From Planotetraspora phitsanulokensis (GTDB lineage Bacteria > Actinomycetota > Actinomycetes > Streptosporangiales > Streptosporangiaceae): a DNA stretch of 64,000 bases. The stretch's first letter is position 1. Each line of letters begins with the position of its first letter. The stretch covers positions 186,001 to 250,000 of the forward strand of contig NZ_BOOP01000001.1 of assembly GCF_016863295.1 (NCBI RefSeq), read 5' to 3'. Of this stretch, positions 1-8,029 are shown piece by piece. The position numbers were made by a program, and so were the translations under genes. The notes beneath the pieces are model-generated. The model did not search any database and was not told where the DNA came from. It saw only the letters and a program-made list of their open reading frames with translations.

Positions 1-127
1 CGCCAAGGTGCTCTGGACCGGCCTGCCGGCGGGAAGCCACGTCCTCGGCGCGGTCGAGGGAGGCCCGCTCGCCGTCGGGTGGCTGGCCGGCCGTGTCATC
101 GGGCTCCCCGTCGTGAGCAACTGCTGA
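1..127 (+). CDS. C-terminal end of a secretory-lipase-like alpha/beta hydrolase (partial)
   Basis: Reading from base 2, an open frame gives 41 residues and stops at 125-127. The tail has a His followed by a Gly-Gly-Pro-Leu-Ala stretch, then Trp-Leu-Ala-Gly-Arg and a final Asn-Cys. That spacing resembles the end of the LIP-type secretory lipases, where the catalytic His precedes a W-L-x-x-R-F/V-x-G-x-P segment and the protein ends near a cysteine. Only the tail is inside the window, so the family call is tentative; the gene would be a secreted esterase or lipase. The following gene starts 99 bp later on the same strand. Confidence 0.45.
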   Translation, partial: AKVLWTGLPAGSHVLGAVEGGPLAVGWLAGRVIGLPVVSNC

Positions 128-226
128 ATTCCGGGAGGCCCGCGTCCGGCGCCCCGCCCACGCGGACGGCGCCGGACGCGGACCCGGCGGCTCAGGGGGT
201 CGTCGCGGGCTGGCATGATCTGTCCC

Positions 227-904
227 ATGGCTGAGCGCACCGATTCCCCGCAGGCCCTTCCCGAGGTCTCCGCACTGTCGATCGGCATCCTGGGCGGCAC
301 GGGAGACCAGGGCAGAGGCCTGGCCCGCCGGTTCGCCCTCGCCGGGCACACGGTGCTGATCGGCTCCCGCAGCGCCCAGCGCGCGCAGGAGGCGGCCGAG
401 GGCGTGGGCGCGCGGGGCGCGGAGAACGCGGTGGTCGCGGCGGAGGCCGACGTCGTGATCGTCGCGGTTCCGTGGGAGGGCCACAAGCAGTTGCTCGAGT
501 CGCTCAGAGAGCCTCTCGACGGCAAGATCGTCGTGGACTGCGTGAACCCGCTCGGCTTCGACAAGCAGGGCGCCTACGCCCTGCCCGTGGAGGAGGGGAG
601 CGCCGCACAGCAGGCGGCCGCCGTCCTCACCGGAAGCCGGGTCGTCGCCGCGTTCCACCACGTGTCGGCGGTGCTCCTGCTCGACCCCTCGGTGGACGAG
701 GTCGACCTCGACGTGCTGGTGCTGGGCGACGACCGTGAGGCCACCGACGTCGTCCAGGCGCTGGCCTCCCGCATCGCCGGAGCGCGTGGCGTGTACGCAG
801 GCCGGCTCCGCAACGCCGGGCAGGTCGAGGCGATGACGGCCAACCTGATCTCGATCAACCGCCGCTACAAGGTCCACGCGGGCCTGCGGGTCACGGACGT
901 GTAG
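227..904 (+). CDS. npdG: NADPH-dependent F420 reductase (F420:NADP oxidoreductase)
   Basis: A 225-residue cytosolic enzyme that moves hydride between cofactor F420 and NADP. A Rossmann nucleotide-binding loop GILGGTGDQG lies at residues 20-29, followed by the LIGSRS segment that binds the NADPH phosphate. A VVIVAVPWEG strand and a VVDCVNPLG segment match the NpdG family, and the length is normal. The ATG at 227 (MAERTD) is preferred to an in-frame ATG at 215 because family members begin shortly before the Gly-rich loop. A hairpin follows the stop. Its presence implies the organism makes F420, as expected for actinomycetes. Confidence 0.85.
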   Translation: MAERTDSPQALPEVSALSIGILGGTGDQGRGLARRFALAGHTVLIGSRSAQRAQEAAEGVGARGAENAVVAAEADVVIVAVPWEGHKQLLESLREPLDGKIVVDCVNPLGFDKQGAYALPVEEGSAAQQAAAVLTGSRVVAAFHHVSAVLLLDPSVDEVDLDVLVLGDDREATDVVQALASRIAGARGVYAGRLRNAGQVEAMTANLISINRRYKVHAGLRVTDV

Positions 905-912
905 CACCGCGA

Positions 913-931
913 GATGCCCATGACGGGCATC
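913..931 (+). terminator. Stem-loop after the F420 reductase gene
   Basis: GATGCCC and GGGCATC form a 7 bp perfect stem around a 5 nt loop, 9 bp after the npdG stop. There is no U-tract, which is common in high-GC actinobacterial terminators. A weak terminator or an mRNA-end stabiliser. Confidence 0.45.
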
Positions 932-1011
932 CGGCATTCACCCGATCTTCACCGGGAGTACGTAGGCGTTCATTACTTTCAGGCCCTATTGCCGAGTCTG
1001 AAAGGCATCAA

Positions 1012-2325
1012 GTGATACGTCCTTTGTCTGCCGGTCTGGCGCTCGCCGCGGCCCTTGTCATCCCCGCTACGGCGGCCACGGCCTCCACGCACCCCCACGG
1101 GGCCCACGACCCCAAGGGCCCGGTCGTCGTCTCCGACGTGACGATCCCCGCCCCCGCCCTCAAGCAGGTCCAGCGCTCGATCGCCGACGACCACGGCATC
1201 AAGCTCGGCGGCGTGGGCAGCGGGCTGTTCCCCGGCGACAAGCCGGGCGAGTTCTGGATGGTCACGGACCGCGGCCCGAACGGCCAGCCCACCGTCAACG
1301 GCGTGAAGGTCCGGACGTTCCCCGTGCCCGAGTTCGCCCCGGCGATCCTCAACGTCACCGTGAAGCACGGTAAGGCCGCGATCAAGGACTACCTGCCGAT
1401 CGTGGGCGCGCACGGCAAGCCCGTGACGGGAATGTCCAACCAGAACGTCCACGACGAGACCCCGTTCACGTGGGACGGCCTGACGCAGCTGCCGTTCAAC
1501 CCCAGCGGGCTCGACACCGAGGACCTGGTCCGCACCCGTGACGGCGACTTCTGGCTCGTCGACGAGTACAGCCCCTCACTGCTGCGCGTGTCGCGGACCG
1601 GCCGCGTCCTGGAGCGGTACGTGCCCAAGGGCCTGGGCCTCAAGGGCGCCGACTACCCCGTCATCGACACGCTGCCCGCGATCCTGGCCTCGCGTCAGCA
1701 GAACCGCGGCTTCGAGGGCCTGACCATGTCCTCCGACGAGCGCACGCTGTACCTCGCCGTGCAGAGCCCGCTCGCCAACCCCGACACGGCGACGGCCAAG
1801 ACCTCCAAGATCTCCCGCATCCTCACCTTCGACCTGCGCTCGCGCAAGATCACGGGCGAGTACGCCTACAAGTTCGAGGACGTCACGACCTTCGACCCGA
1901 AGGTGAACGGCGACCAGAGCCAGATGAAGATCTCCGGTCTGGCCTACGCGGGCCGCGACCGCCTGCTCGTCGACGAGCGTACGGACAACGTCACGCGGGT
2001 CTACCAGATCAACCTGTCCCGGGCGAGCAACCTGCTCACGGGCGCGTACGACGACCCGAAGACCACGCCCTCCCTTGAGGCGCTGACCGACCTGTCCGCC
2101 GTCAGGCTTCCGGCCAAGTCGCTCGTCCTCGAGCCGAACGCCCTGGTCCCGTCGCTGCCCGGCAAGATCGAGGGCCTCGCCGTGCTCGACCGGTGGACCG
2201 TCGCGGTGGCCAACGACAACGACTTCGGCCTCGGCGACTTCGGTCCGGACGGCAAGCTGATCGACACGGGCGTGCCCAGCAGGCTCGTCACCATCAAGCT
2301 CGCCAAGCCGCTCGACCTGCACTGA
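1012..2325 (+). CDS. Secreted esterase-like/phytase-like beta-propeller protein
   Basis: A 437-residue protein starting with GTG. Residues 1-26 are a Sec signal peptide (basic start, Ala/Leu-rich core, cleavage near TASTHPHG). The mature part matches the phytase-like family (PF13449): a VTDRGPNG motif near residue 83, DGLTQLPFNPSGLDTED in the middle, and an ENRGFEGL-like QQNRGFEGLTM segment near residue 235. These proteins fold as beta-propellers and are predicted extracellular phosphoesterases. The substrate cannot be told from sequence. It is a single-gene unit and converges on the next gene across a strong hairpin. Confidence 0.75.
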   Translation: MIRPLSAGLALAAALVIPATAATASTHPHGAHDPKGPVVVSDVTIPAPALKQVQRSIADDHGIKLGGVGSGLFPGDKPGEFWMVTDRGPNGQPTVNGVKVRTFPVPEFAPAILNVTVKHGKAAIKDYLPIVGAHGKPVTGMSNQNVHDETPFTWDGLTQLPFNPSGLDTEDLVRTRDGDFWLVDEYSPSLLRVSRTGRVLERYVPKGLGLKGADYPVIDTLPAILASRQQNRGFEGLTMSSDERTLYLAVQSPLANPDTATAKTSKISRILTFDLRSRKITGEYAYKFEDVTTFDPKVNGDQSQMKISGLAYAGRDRLLVDERTDNVTRVYQINLSRASNLLTGAYDDPKTTPSLEALTDLSAVRLPAKSLVLEPNALVPSLPGKIEGLAVLDRWTVAVANDNDFGLGDFGPDGKLIDTGVPSRLVTIKLAKPLDLH

Positions 2326-2330
2326 TCCGC

Positions 2331-2371
2331 CGGACGGCCGCCGGGTCCCCCGCAGGGCCGGCGGCCGTCCG
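2331..2371. terminator. Bidirectional terminator hairpin
   Basis: A perfect 14 bp inverted repeat (CGGACGGCCGCCGG and its complement) with a 13 nt loop lies between the convergent stops at 2325 (+) and 2378 (-). Position and strength support a shared terminator. Confidence 0.75.
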
Positions 2372-2377
2372 CGTTCT

Positions 2378-3064
2378 TCATCCGGTGGCGGAGGCCACCA
2401 GCCAGTCGGCCACCTCGCCCGGAGCGCACACCTGGTGCAGGTGCTCACCCGGGATCCGGGCGACGGGCCAGCCGCGCTCCGCCGCCTCGGCCGCGATCGC
2501 GGCGTACGCGTCGCCGAACCACAGGTAGGCGCTTGTGAGGTGGTCCCAGCGTGAGGGCACGGGGATCTCCTCCAGGTAGTAGGCGAGCGGCAGCCGGGGC
2601 TGCTCGGTCACGACGACCCGCCGCGTGGCCTCGTCGGGGAACATCGCGGCCACGTCCTCCTCGGCCCACCAGTCCGTCCAGCGGGGCAGGACCCCTGACT
2701 CGTCCGTCATCGACCGCAGGAACGGCACGAACTCCGGCTCGGCCGCGGTGACCGTCCCCTGCCGTGGGGGCAGGGCAGCGTCGACGAACAGGCAGGTGGA
2801 GATCCGCCCGCGCAACGCGTCCGCGATGAGAGGGGCGAACAGGCCGGCGTTGCTGTGCGCCACGACCGTGACGGGCCCCTCGGGCGGCGCCGAGGCGACC
2901 GCCTCGTCCACCACACGCGGCCAGTACGGCCCCGGTCCTGCGGTCACGTCGACGAGCGAGGGCACCACGGCCCTGTGTCCCCGCGCGCGCAGCACCTCGG
3001 CCACGGGCGTCCATGTCGCGGGACCGACGGAGGGACTGTGGACGAGCAGGAAGGTGATGTCCAT
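2378..3064 (-). CDS. Alpha/beta hydrolase family protein
   Basis: A 228-residue cytosolic alpha/beta hydrolase. The N-terminal strand FLLVHSPSVG carries the oxyanion-hole region. The nucleophile elbow is V-A-H-S-N-A-G with Ser71, where the usual G-x-S-x-G has Ala as its first residue. A C-terminal GEHLHQ supplies the likely catalytic His. The start is taken at 3064 because MDITFLLVHS is the family N-terminus; the open frame extends upstream but encodes low-complexity residues. Two GTG codons directly before it are alternatives. The substrate is unknown. It is divergent from the PLP gene at 3279. Confidence 0.7.
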   Translation of the reverse strand: MDITFLLVHSPSVGPATWTPVAEVLRARGHRAVVPSLVDVTAGPGPYWPRVVDEAVASAPPEGPVTVVAHSNAGLFAPLIADALRGRISTCLFVDAALPPRQGTVTAAEPEFVPFLRSMTDESGVLPRWTDWWAEEDVAAMFPDEATRRVVVTEQPRLPLAYYLEEIPVPSRWDHLTSAYLWFGDAYAAIAAEAAERGWPVARIPGEHLHQVCAPGEVADWLVASATG

Positions 3065-3278
3065 CACCACATTTTCGTCACCGTCGCGGGAGGGCGGCGT
3101 CGCGTGCGCTGCGGGCGTAACCCCCGATCCGGAGCCGCGATCAGCCCGTGCCCGAGGTCCCGCCGGCCTCGGGGGCGCTGAGGGGCGTGCGGCCGGCCCT
3201 ACCGGCGGCGCCTCGACGTGGCCAATTCCACCGGATTGGATCTGACAATTTCCGCCCTCCTGGGTCATTCTGGTCGCT

Positions 3279-4463
3279 ATGAGCTCTCTTCACCCGGAAA
3301 CGCGAGTGGTCCACCTTCCCCTGCCGAAGCTGAACGGCAGCAGGCCGATTTCGGTGCCGATCTACCAGACCTCCGGGTTCGTCTTCGACGACCCTGCCGT
3401 CTTCGCCGACGGGATGGGCCGCCCCGACGGCGCCTTCGTCTACGGGCGGTTGTCGAACCCGACCGTCCGCTCGCTCGAGGAGGCCGTCGCCGGGCTCGAG
3501 GGCGGCGTGGGCGCGGTGGCGACCGGCTCCGGGATGGGCGCCATCAACACGGTTCTGCTGGGGCTGCTCCGGTCGGGCGACCACGTGATCGCCCAGACGG
3601 CGCTCTACGGCGGCACCGCCACCGTGTTCAAGGACCTGGAGGCGAGGTACGGCATCGCGGTCACCTATGTGCACGAAGCCGACCCCGCCGCGGTGCGCGC
3701 CGCGGTGCGGCCCGAGACGAAGCTGCTCTATCTCGAGACGATCGCCAACCCGATGACGCAGGTCGCCGACCTTCCGGGGATGAGCGCCGCCGCGCGGGAG
3801 GCCGGCCTGGTCACCGTCGTGGACAACACCTTCGCCTCGCCCCTGTTGTGCCGCCCGATCGAACTGGGCGCGGACGTGGTCGTGCACTCCACCACCAAGT
3901 ACCTGTCCGGGCACACCGACGTTCTGGGCGGGATCGCGGTCGCCGCCACCGAAGAGTTGCACCGCAGGATCTGGACGCACTCGGTCGAACTGGGCGCGAC
4001 CGCCGACCCGTTCGCCGCGTGGCTGACGCTGCGCGGCATGCAGACGCTGCCGCTGCGGATGGAACGCCACTGCTCCAACACCCGGCTGCTCGCGACCAGG
4101 CTCGCCGAGCACCCCGCCGTCGCCGCCGTGCACTGGCCGGGGCTGCCGTCGCACCCCTCCCACGAAGTGGCGGCCAAGCTGATGCCCGAGTTCGGCGGCG
4201 TCTTCTCCTTCGACCTGAAGGGCGGCCGGCCCGCCGGAGAGGCCTTCATGAAGGCCGTGCGGGTGGCGCTGCTGGCCCCGTCGCTCGGCGGCGTGGAGAC
4301 GCTGATCCTGCACCCGGCCACCACCTCCCACCGGGGCCTCGACGTGGCGGGTCTGGCCGCCGCGGGCATCGGCGAGGGCACGGTCCGGGTGGCGGTCGGC
4401 ATCGAGCACCCCGAGGACCTGTGGGCCGACTTCGAGCAGGCTCTCGACGGCCTGCCGCAGTGA
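3279..4463 (+). CDS. Cys/Met-metabolism PLP enzyme (methionine gamma-lyase / cystathionine gamma-lyase type)
   Basis: A 394-residue fold-type I PLP enzyme of the trans-sulfuration family (PF01053). Visible landmarks: YGR at 55-57 (phosphate contact from the neighbouring subunit), GSGMGAI at 83-89, Tyr110 (ring stacking), D182 in VDNTFASP, and K207 in STTKYLSGH as the Schiff-base lysine. The family covers gamma-synthase, gamma-lyase and beta-lyase reactions, so the exact reaction is not assigned; the lack of an obvious met-biosynthesis neighbour favours a lyase. A threonine-dehydratase-like gene follows in the same direction after 134 bp. A lyase plus a dehydratase suggests 2-oxo-acid production from amino acids (inference). 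Confidence 0.85.
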   Translation: MSSLHPETRVVHLPLPKLNGSRPISVPIYQTSGFVFDDPAVFADGMGRPDGAFVYGRLSNPTVRSLEEAVAGLEGGVGAVATGSGMGAINTVLLGLLRSGDHVIAQTALYGGTATVFKDLEARYGIAVTYVHEADPAAVRAAVRPETKLLYLETIANPMTQVADLPGMSAAAREAGLVTVVDNTFASPLLCRPIELGADVVVHSTTKYLSGHTDVLGGIAVAATEELHRRIWTHSVELGATADPFAAWLTLRGMQTLPLRMERHCSNTRLLATRLAEHPAVAAVHWPGLPSHPSHEVAAKLMPEFGGVFSFDLKGGRPAGEAFMKAVRVALLAPSLGGVETLILHPATTSHRGLDVAGLAAAGIGEGTVRVAVGIEHPEDLWADFEQALDGLPQ

Positions 4464-4597
4464 CCTGAGCGCGGATGTGGCGAGTCCCGGCGGCTTGGTG
4501 CTTCACTGACAGGCCGGCCGGGAGCGAAGTCCCGTACTGCGGTCCCCAGTGCCGTCGTACCCCGCCGGGGGGGATCGCGAGAAATGAGGAGACACCC

Positions 4598-5515
4598 ATG
4601 ACCGTCGTGCGACAGGACGTGGAGCGGGCCGCGGGGCGCATCGCCCCGCACGTCCGCAGGACGCCCCTTCTCCAGGCGGAGTCCCACCTCGTCCTGAAGC
4701 TCGAGAGCACGCAGCACTCGGGCTCCTTCAAGGCGCGCGGCGCGTTCAACCGCATCCTGGCGGCGGGGGAGGCCGCCGCGCTTCCCGCCGTCGGCGTCAT
4801 CGCCGCGTCCGGCGGGAACCACGGCCTGGCCGTGGCGTACGCCGCCCGCGCCCTGGGCGTGCGGGCGGAGATCTTCGTGCCGGAGGTCAGCGCCCCGGTG
4901 AAGGTCGAGGGCCTGCGCCTGCTGGGCGCCCACGTCACCCAGGTGGGGGCGATCTACTCCGAGGCGTACGAGGCCTCGCAGAAGCGCGTGGCCGAGACCG
5001 GCGCGCTGGAGATCCACGCCTACGACCAGCCTGACGTGGTGGCGGGTGCGGGCACGGTCGCCGCCGAGTTGCTCGAGCAGGCCGACGTCGACACCGTCCT
5101 CGTGGCGGTCGGCGGGGGAGGCCTGGTCGCGGGGGTCGTGGCGGCGGTGGACGGCCGGGCCGAGGTCGTCGCGGTCGAGCCCGAGCGCATCCCCACACTG
5201 CACGCCGCCCTGGAGGCGGGCGAACCGGTCCAGGTGAGCGTGAGCGGTGTGGGCGCCGACGCGCTCGGGGCGAGCAGGGTTGGGCAGGTGGCCTTCGACA
5301 CCGTCGCCGGACGGGTCTCCAGCGTTCTGGTGTCCGACGACGCCATCGTCGAGGCCCGCCGCGTGCTGTGGCGGGAGTCCCGGGTGGCGGCCGAATACGC
5401 CGGGGCGGCGGCGCTCGCCGCGCTGAGGTCCGGCGTGTACGTGCCGGCCGCGGGCGAGAGGGTCGCGGTCATCGTGTGCGGAGCCAACACCGACCCGGCG
5501 ACGCTGGCCGGCTGA
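4598..5515 (+). CDS. Threonine/serine dehydratase-like PLP enzyme (short, catabolic type)
   Basis: A 305-residue fold-type II PLP enzyme. K45 in SGSFKARGA is the PLP lysine, SGGNHG (71-76) binds substrate carboxylate, and AVGGGGLVAGV binds the cofactor phosphate. It stops without an ACT regulatory domain, so it is the short threonine/serine ammonia-lyase form and not biosynthetic IlvA. An upstream in-frame extension to 4475 is rejected because the ATG at 4598 has a good AGGAGA site 7 bp upstream. Expected product from threonine is 2-oxobutanoate and ammonia; serine is an alternative substrate. A second, divergent member of the family is at 33521. Confidence 0.8.
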   Translation: MTVVRQDVERAAGRIAPHVRRTPLLQAESHLVLKLESTQHSGSFKARGAFNRILAAGEAAALPAVGVIAASGGNHGLAVAYAARALGVRAEIFVPEVSAPVKVEGLRLLGAHVTQVGAIYSEAYEASQKRVAETGALEIHAYDQPDVVAGAGTVAAELLEQADVDTVLVAVGGGGLVAGVVAAVDGRAEVVAVEPERIPTLHAALEAGEPVQVSVSGVGADALGASRVGQVAFDTVAGRVSSVLVSDDAIVEARRVLWRESRVAAEYAGAAALAALRSGVYVPAAGERVAVIVCGANTDPATLAG

Positions 5516-5526
5516 CCGCACACGGA

Positions 5527-5552
5527 TGCCCCGGGCACGGATGCCCGGGGCA
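5527..5552. terminator. Bidirectional terminator hairpin
   Basis: An 11 bp stem, TGCCCCGGGCA/TGCCCGGGGCA, with a 4 nt loop sits between the convergent dehydratase gene (ends 5515) and panB (ends 5609). Confidence 0.7.
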
Positions 5553-5608
5553 CGTGAGCGGGCCGCGGAGCCCTCCTCAGGCCACGTATGCGGTGGGGGA
5601 GGGCGGGG

Positions 5609-6478
5609 TCAGCGGTAGCTGTGCTCCGGCGCGGGGAACACGCCGGTGGACACCTCGTCGGCGAAGCTGCGCACCGCGCGCTCCATCTCGCCGGCCAGGT
5701 CGAAGTACTTCTTGACGAACTTCGCGGGGTGGGACGTGAGCCCCATGAGGTCCTGCCAGACGAGGACCTGCGCGTCGGTGCCGGGGCCGGCCCCGATGCC
5801 GATGGTGGGGATGCTCAGCGAGGCGGTGACCCGCTCGGCGAGTTCGCTCGGCACGCACTCCAGCACGACCGAGAACGCGCCCGCGTGCTCCAGCGCCTTG
5901 GCGTCGGCCATCAGCTCGTCGCCCGCCTGGCCGCGTCCCTGGACGCGATAACCCCCGAGCACGTTCACCGATTGCGGGGTCAGGCCGAGGTGGGCCATGA
6001 CCGGGATCCCGGCCGACACGAGCATCTCCACCTGGGGGAGCACCCGGTGGCCGCCCTCGAGTTTCACGGCGTGCGCCCCCGACTCCTTCATGAAGCGGGC
6101 GGCCGTCTCCAAGGCCTGCTGCGGCGAGGCCTGGTAGGAGCCGAACGGCAGGTCGGCGACCACCATCGCCCGTGACGACCCGCGGACCACGGCGGCGGTG
6201 AGCGGGAGCAGGTCGTCGACCGTGACGGGCAGCGTCGAGTCGTAGCCGTACACCACCATGGCGGCCGAGTCGCCGACGAGCAGCACGGGGATGCCCGCGT
6301 CGTCGAAGACCCTGGCGGTCATGGCGTCGTACGCGGTGACCATCGGCCACCTCTCGTGCCGCTCCTTGGCGGCCGCGATGTCCCGGACGGTGACTCTGCG
6401 GCCGGACGATCCGCCGTAGAGCATGCCGGCCGAGCCGGACGCGGATGGGTTGCTGGGTACAGCGGAAACAGAGGACAT
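5609..6478 (-). CDS. panB: 3-methyl-2-oxobutanoate hydroxymethyltransferase (PanB)
   Basis: A 289-residue cytosolic enzyme of pantothenate synthesis that transfers a hydroxymethyl group from 5,10-methylene-THF to 2-oxoisovalerate. Family landmarks are [23 protein letters not shown] (metal-binding Asp), KLEGG (metal-binding Glu), MAHLGLTPQ and VLECVP (base Glu). A Ser/Ala-rich N-terminal extension of about 30 residues precedes the core. The ATG at 6478 is chosen over a TTG at 6490 because GGAGG lies 5 bp before the ATG. The gene is divergent from the MFS gene at 6707 and converges on the dehydratase gene. Confidence 0.95.
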   Translation of the reverse strand: MSSVSAVPSNPSASGSAGMLYGGSSGRRVTVRDIAAAKERHERWPMVTAYDAMTARVFDDAGIPVLLVGDSAAMVVYGYDSTLPVTVDDLLPLTAAVVRGSSRAMVVADLPFGSYQASPQQALETAARFMKESGAHAVKLEGGHRVLPQVEMLVSAGIPVMAHLGLTPQSVNVLGGYRVQGRGQAGDELMADAKALEHAGAFSVVLECVPSELAERVTASLSIPTIGIGAGPGTDAQVLVWQDLMGLTSHPAKFVKKYFDLAGEMERAVRSFADEVSTGVFPAPEHSYR

Positions 6479-6706
6479 GGCTACCTCCAAGGCCTCGTGG
6501 CGCCCCTATGGCGTCCCCGGACAGTCAGATCATCGCATGTCGCCTCTGCCTGGAACACCCCCGGCCGTACCGGTAATCCCGCGCTCGTCCGGGCCCCTGC
6601 CGGGCCGCCGCCGAGCCCGATCGTCGACCGGGTGTCCGGTCAGGGATCCGGTGTCGGAAATGTCGGGGGTGCAGTGCACAATGCCATGCGGAGGTAATCA
6701 ACCAAG

Positions 6707-7900
6707 ATGGCGATTGAACCTTACCGGCGGGTGCTGGCCCTGCCGGGCGTGCGTGCGTTGATGCTGGTGGGCCTGGTGGCCAGGATCCCGCTCACCGGCA
6801 CGGGAATCACGCTGACGCTGCACGTGGTCAACAGCCTGCACCTCGGTTTCCTCGAGGCGGGGCTCGTCGGCGCGGCGAGCATGATCGGCTCCGCGGTCGG
6901 CTCCCCCCTCGCGGGGCGCATCGTCGACAGGCGGGGGCTGCGGCCGGTCATCGCCGTCACCACGGTCATCCAGTTGTGCTTCTGGTGCGTCGCGCCGTCG
7001 CTGCCCTACCACGCGCTGCTCGCGGGAGCGGCGGTCGCGGGGGTGTTCAGCCAGCCGGTCTTCGGGGCGATCAGGCAGTGTGTGGCGGCCATGGTCCCGG
7101 CGGAGGACCACAGGACCGGGTTCGCCCTGGACTCGATGGCCGTCGAGTTGTCCTTCATGGTCGGCCCCGCCCTCGCGGCCGCCGCGGTGACCTCCTTCTC
7201 CAGCACCGCCACGATGTACGCGGTGGGGGTCGGGCTGGTCGGCTCGGGGGTCGCGCTGTTCCTGCTCGACCCGCCGACGCGGTCGCCCGAGGAGGCGGAC
7301 AGGGAGACGAAGGGGTCGGTGCCGTACCGGCAATGGGTCGGGTCGGGCCTGATCACGCTGCTGGTGATGGTGTCGGCGTTGACGTTCGTCCTCACCGCGA
7401 CCGAGCTTTCGCTGGTCGCGACCATGCAGGAAAGCGGCGCCACCTCGTGGACGGGGCTGGTCATCGCCCTGTGGTGTGGCTACTCCCTGGTCGGCGGCTT
7501 CGTCTACGGCGGGCTGTCCCGGGGCCTTTCGCCGCTGGGCCTGATCGGCGGCCTGTGCGCGCTGACCGCGCCTCTCGGGCTCGTCGGAGGCGGGTGGTGG
7601 TGGTTGTGCCTCGCGCTGATCCCGGCCGGGTTCCTGTGCGCGCCCGCCCTGTCCGCCAGCGTCGACGCGGTCAACCGGCGTGTGCCCGCCACGGCCCGCG
7701 GCGAGGCGATGGGCCTCCACGGCACCGCGCTGACCGTCGGCGTCGCCTGCGCGGGGCCGATCGCGGGCGCCATCGTCGACGCCTACGGCCCGGGCTGGGC
7801 CTTCGCCGCCTCCGGCTCGGCCGGAGCCGTGCTGGTTCTCGCCGCACTGCCGTTCTGGCGTGATTCCGGCCACACCGCGACGGAGCCGATGCCCGCCTGA
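6707..7900 (+). CDS. MFS transporter
   Basis: A 397-residue inner-membrane protein with about 12 hydrophobic segments. The first two helices are followed by a motif-A-like loop (GSPLAGRIVDRRGLRPVI), typical of MFS drug/metabolite exporters of the SET or YcaD-like type. The C-terminal half repeats the pattern. The substrate is not predictable. A GGAGG lies 13 bp before the ATG, a little far. Divergently transcribed from panB, with no dedicated regulator next to it. Confidence 0.8.
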   Translation: MAIEPYRRVLALPGVRALMLVGLVARIPLTGTGITLTLHVVNSLHLGFLEAGLVGAASMIGSAVGSPLAGRIVDRRGLRPVIAVTTVIQLCFWCVAPSLPYHALLAGAAVAGVFSQPVFGAIRQCVAAMVPAEDHRTGFALDSMAVELSFMVGPALAAAAVTSFSSTATMYAVGVGLVGSGVALFLLDPPTRSPEEADRETKGSVPYRQWVGSGLITLLVMVSALTFVLTATELSLVATMQESGATSWTGLVIALWCGYSLVGGFVYGGLSRGLSPLGLIGGLCALTAPLGLVGGGWWWLCLALIPAGFLCAPALSASVDAVNRRVPATARGEAMGLHGTALTVGVACAGPIAGAIVDAYGPGWAFAASGSAGAVLVLAALPFWRDSGHTATEPMPA

Positions 7901-7943
7901 CCAGGGGGTCCCCGTGTGGGCTGCCCCGCCAGATCCATAATAT

Positions 7944-8013
7944 GAAACGACACCGTTGCGTATCGAAATAAACAACGCTACGCTGCCGTTGCGAAACTCT
8001 AGCGTATCGAAAA
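7944..8013. promoter_or_regulatory. Candidate operators for the DHA2 pump / TetR repressor operon
   Basis: An AT-rich island in a GC-rich sequence. An imperfect 21 bp palindrome at 7944-7964 (GAAACGACAC and its partner GTTGCGTATC, 7 of 10 positions paired) is followed by a second, related dyad at 7993-8008. The string GCGTATCGAAA occurs twice (7958-7968 and 8002-8012) and GTTGCG twice (7955, 7988). Spaced dyads directly before a QacA-like pump with a TetR gene at the end of its operon are the usual autorepression layout. Confidence 0.6.
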
Positions 8014-8029
8014 TCTCAATGGGGGATCA

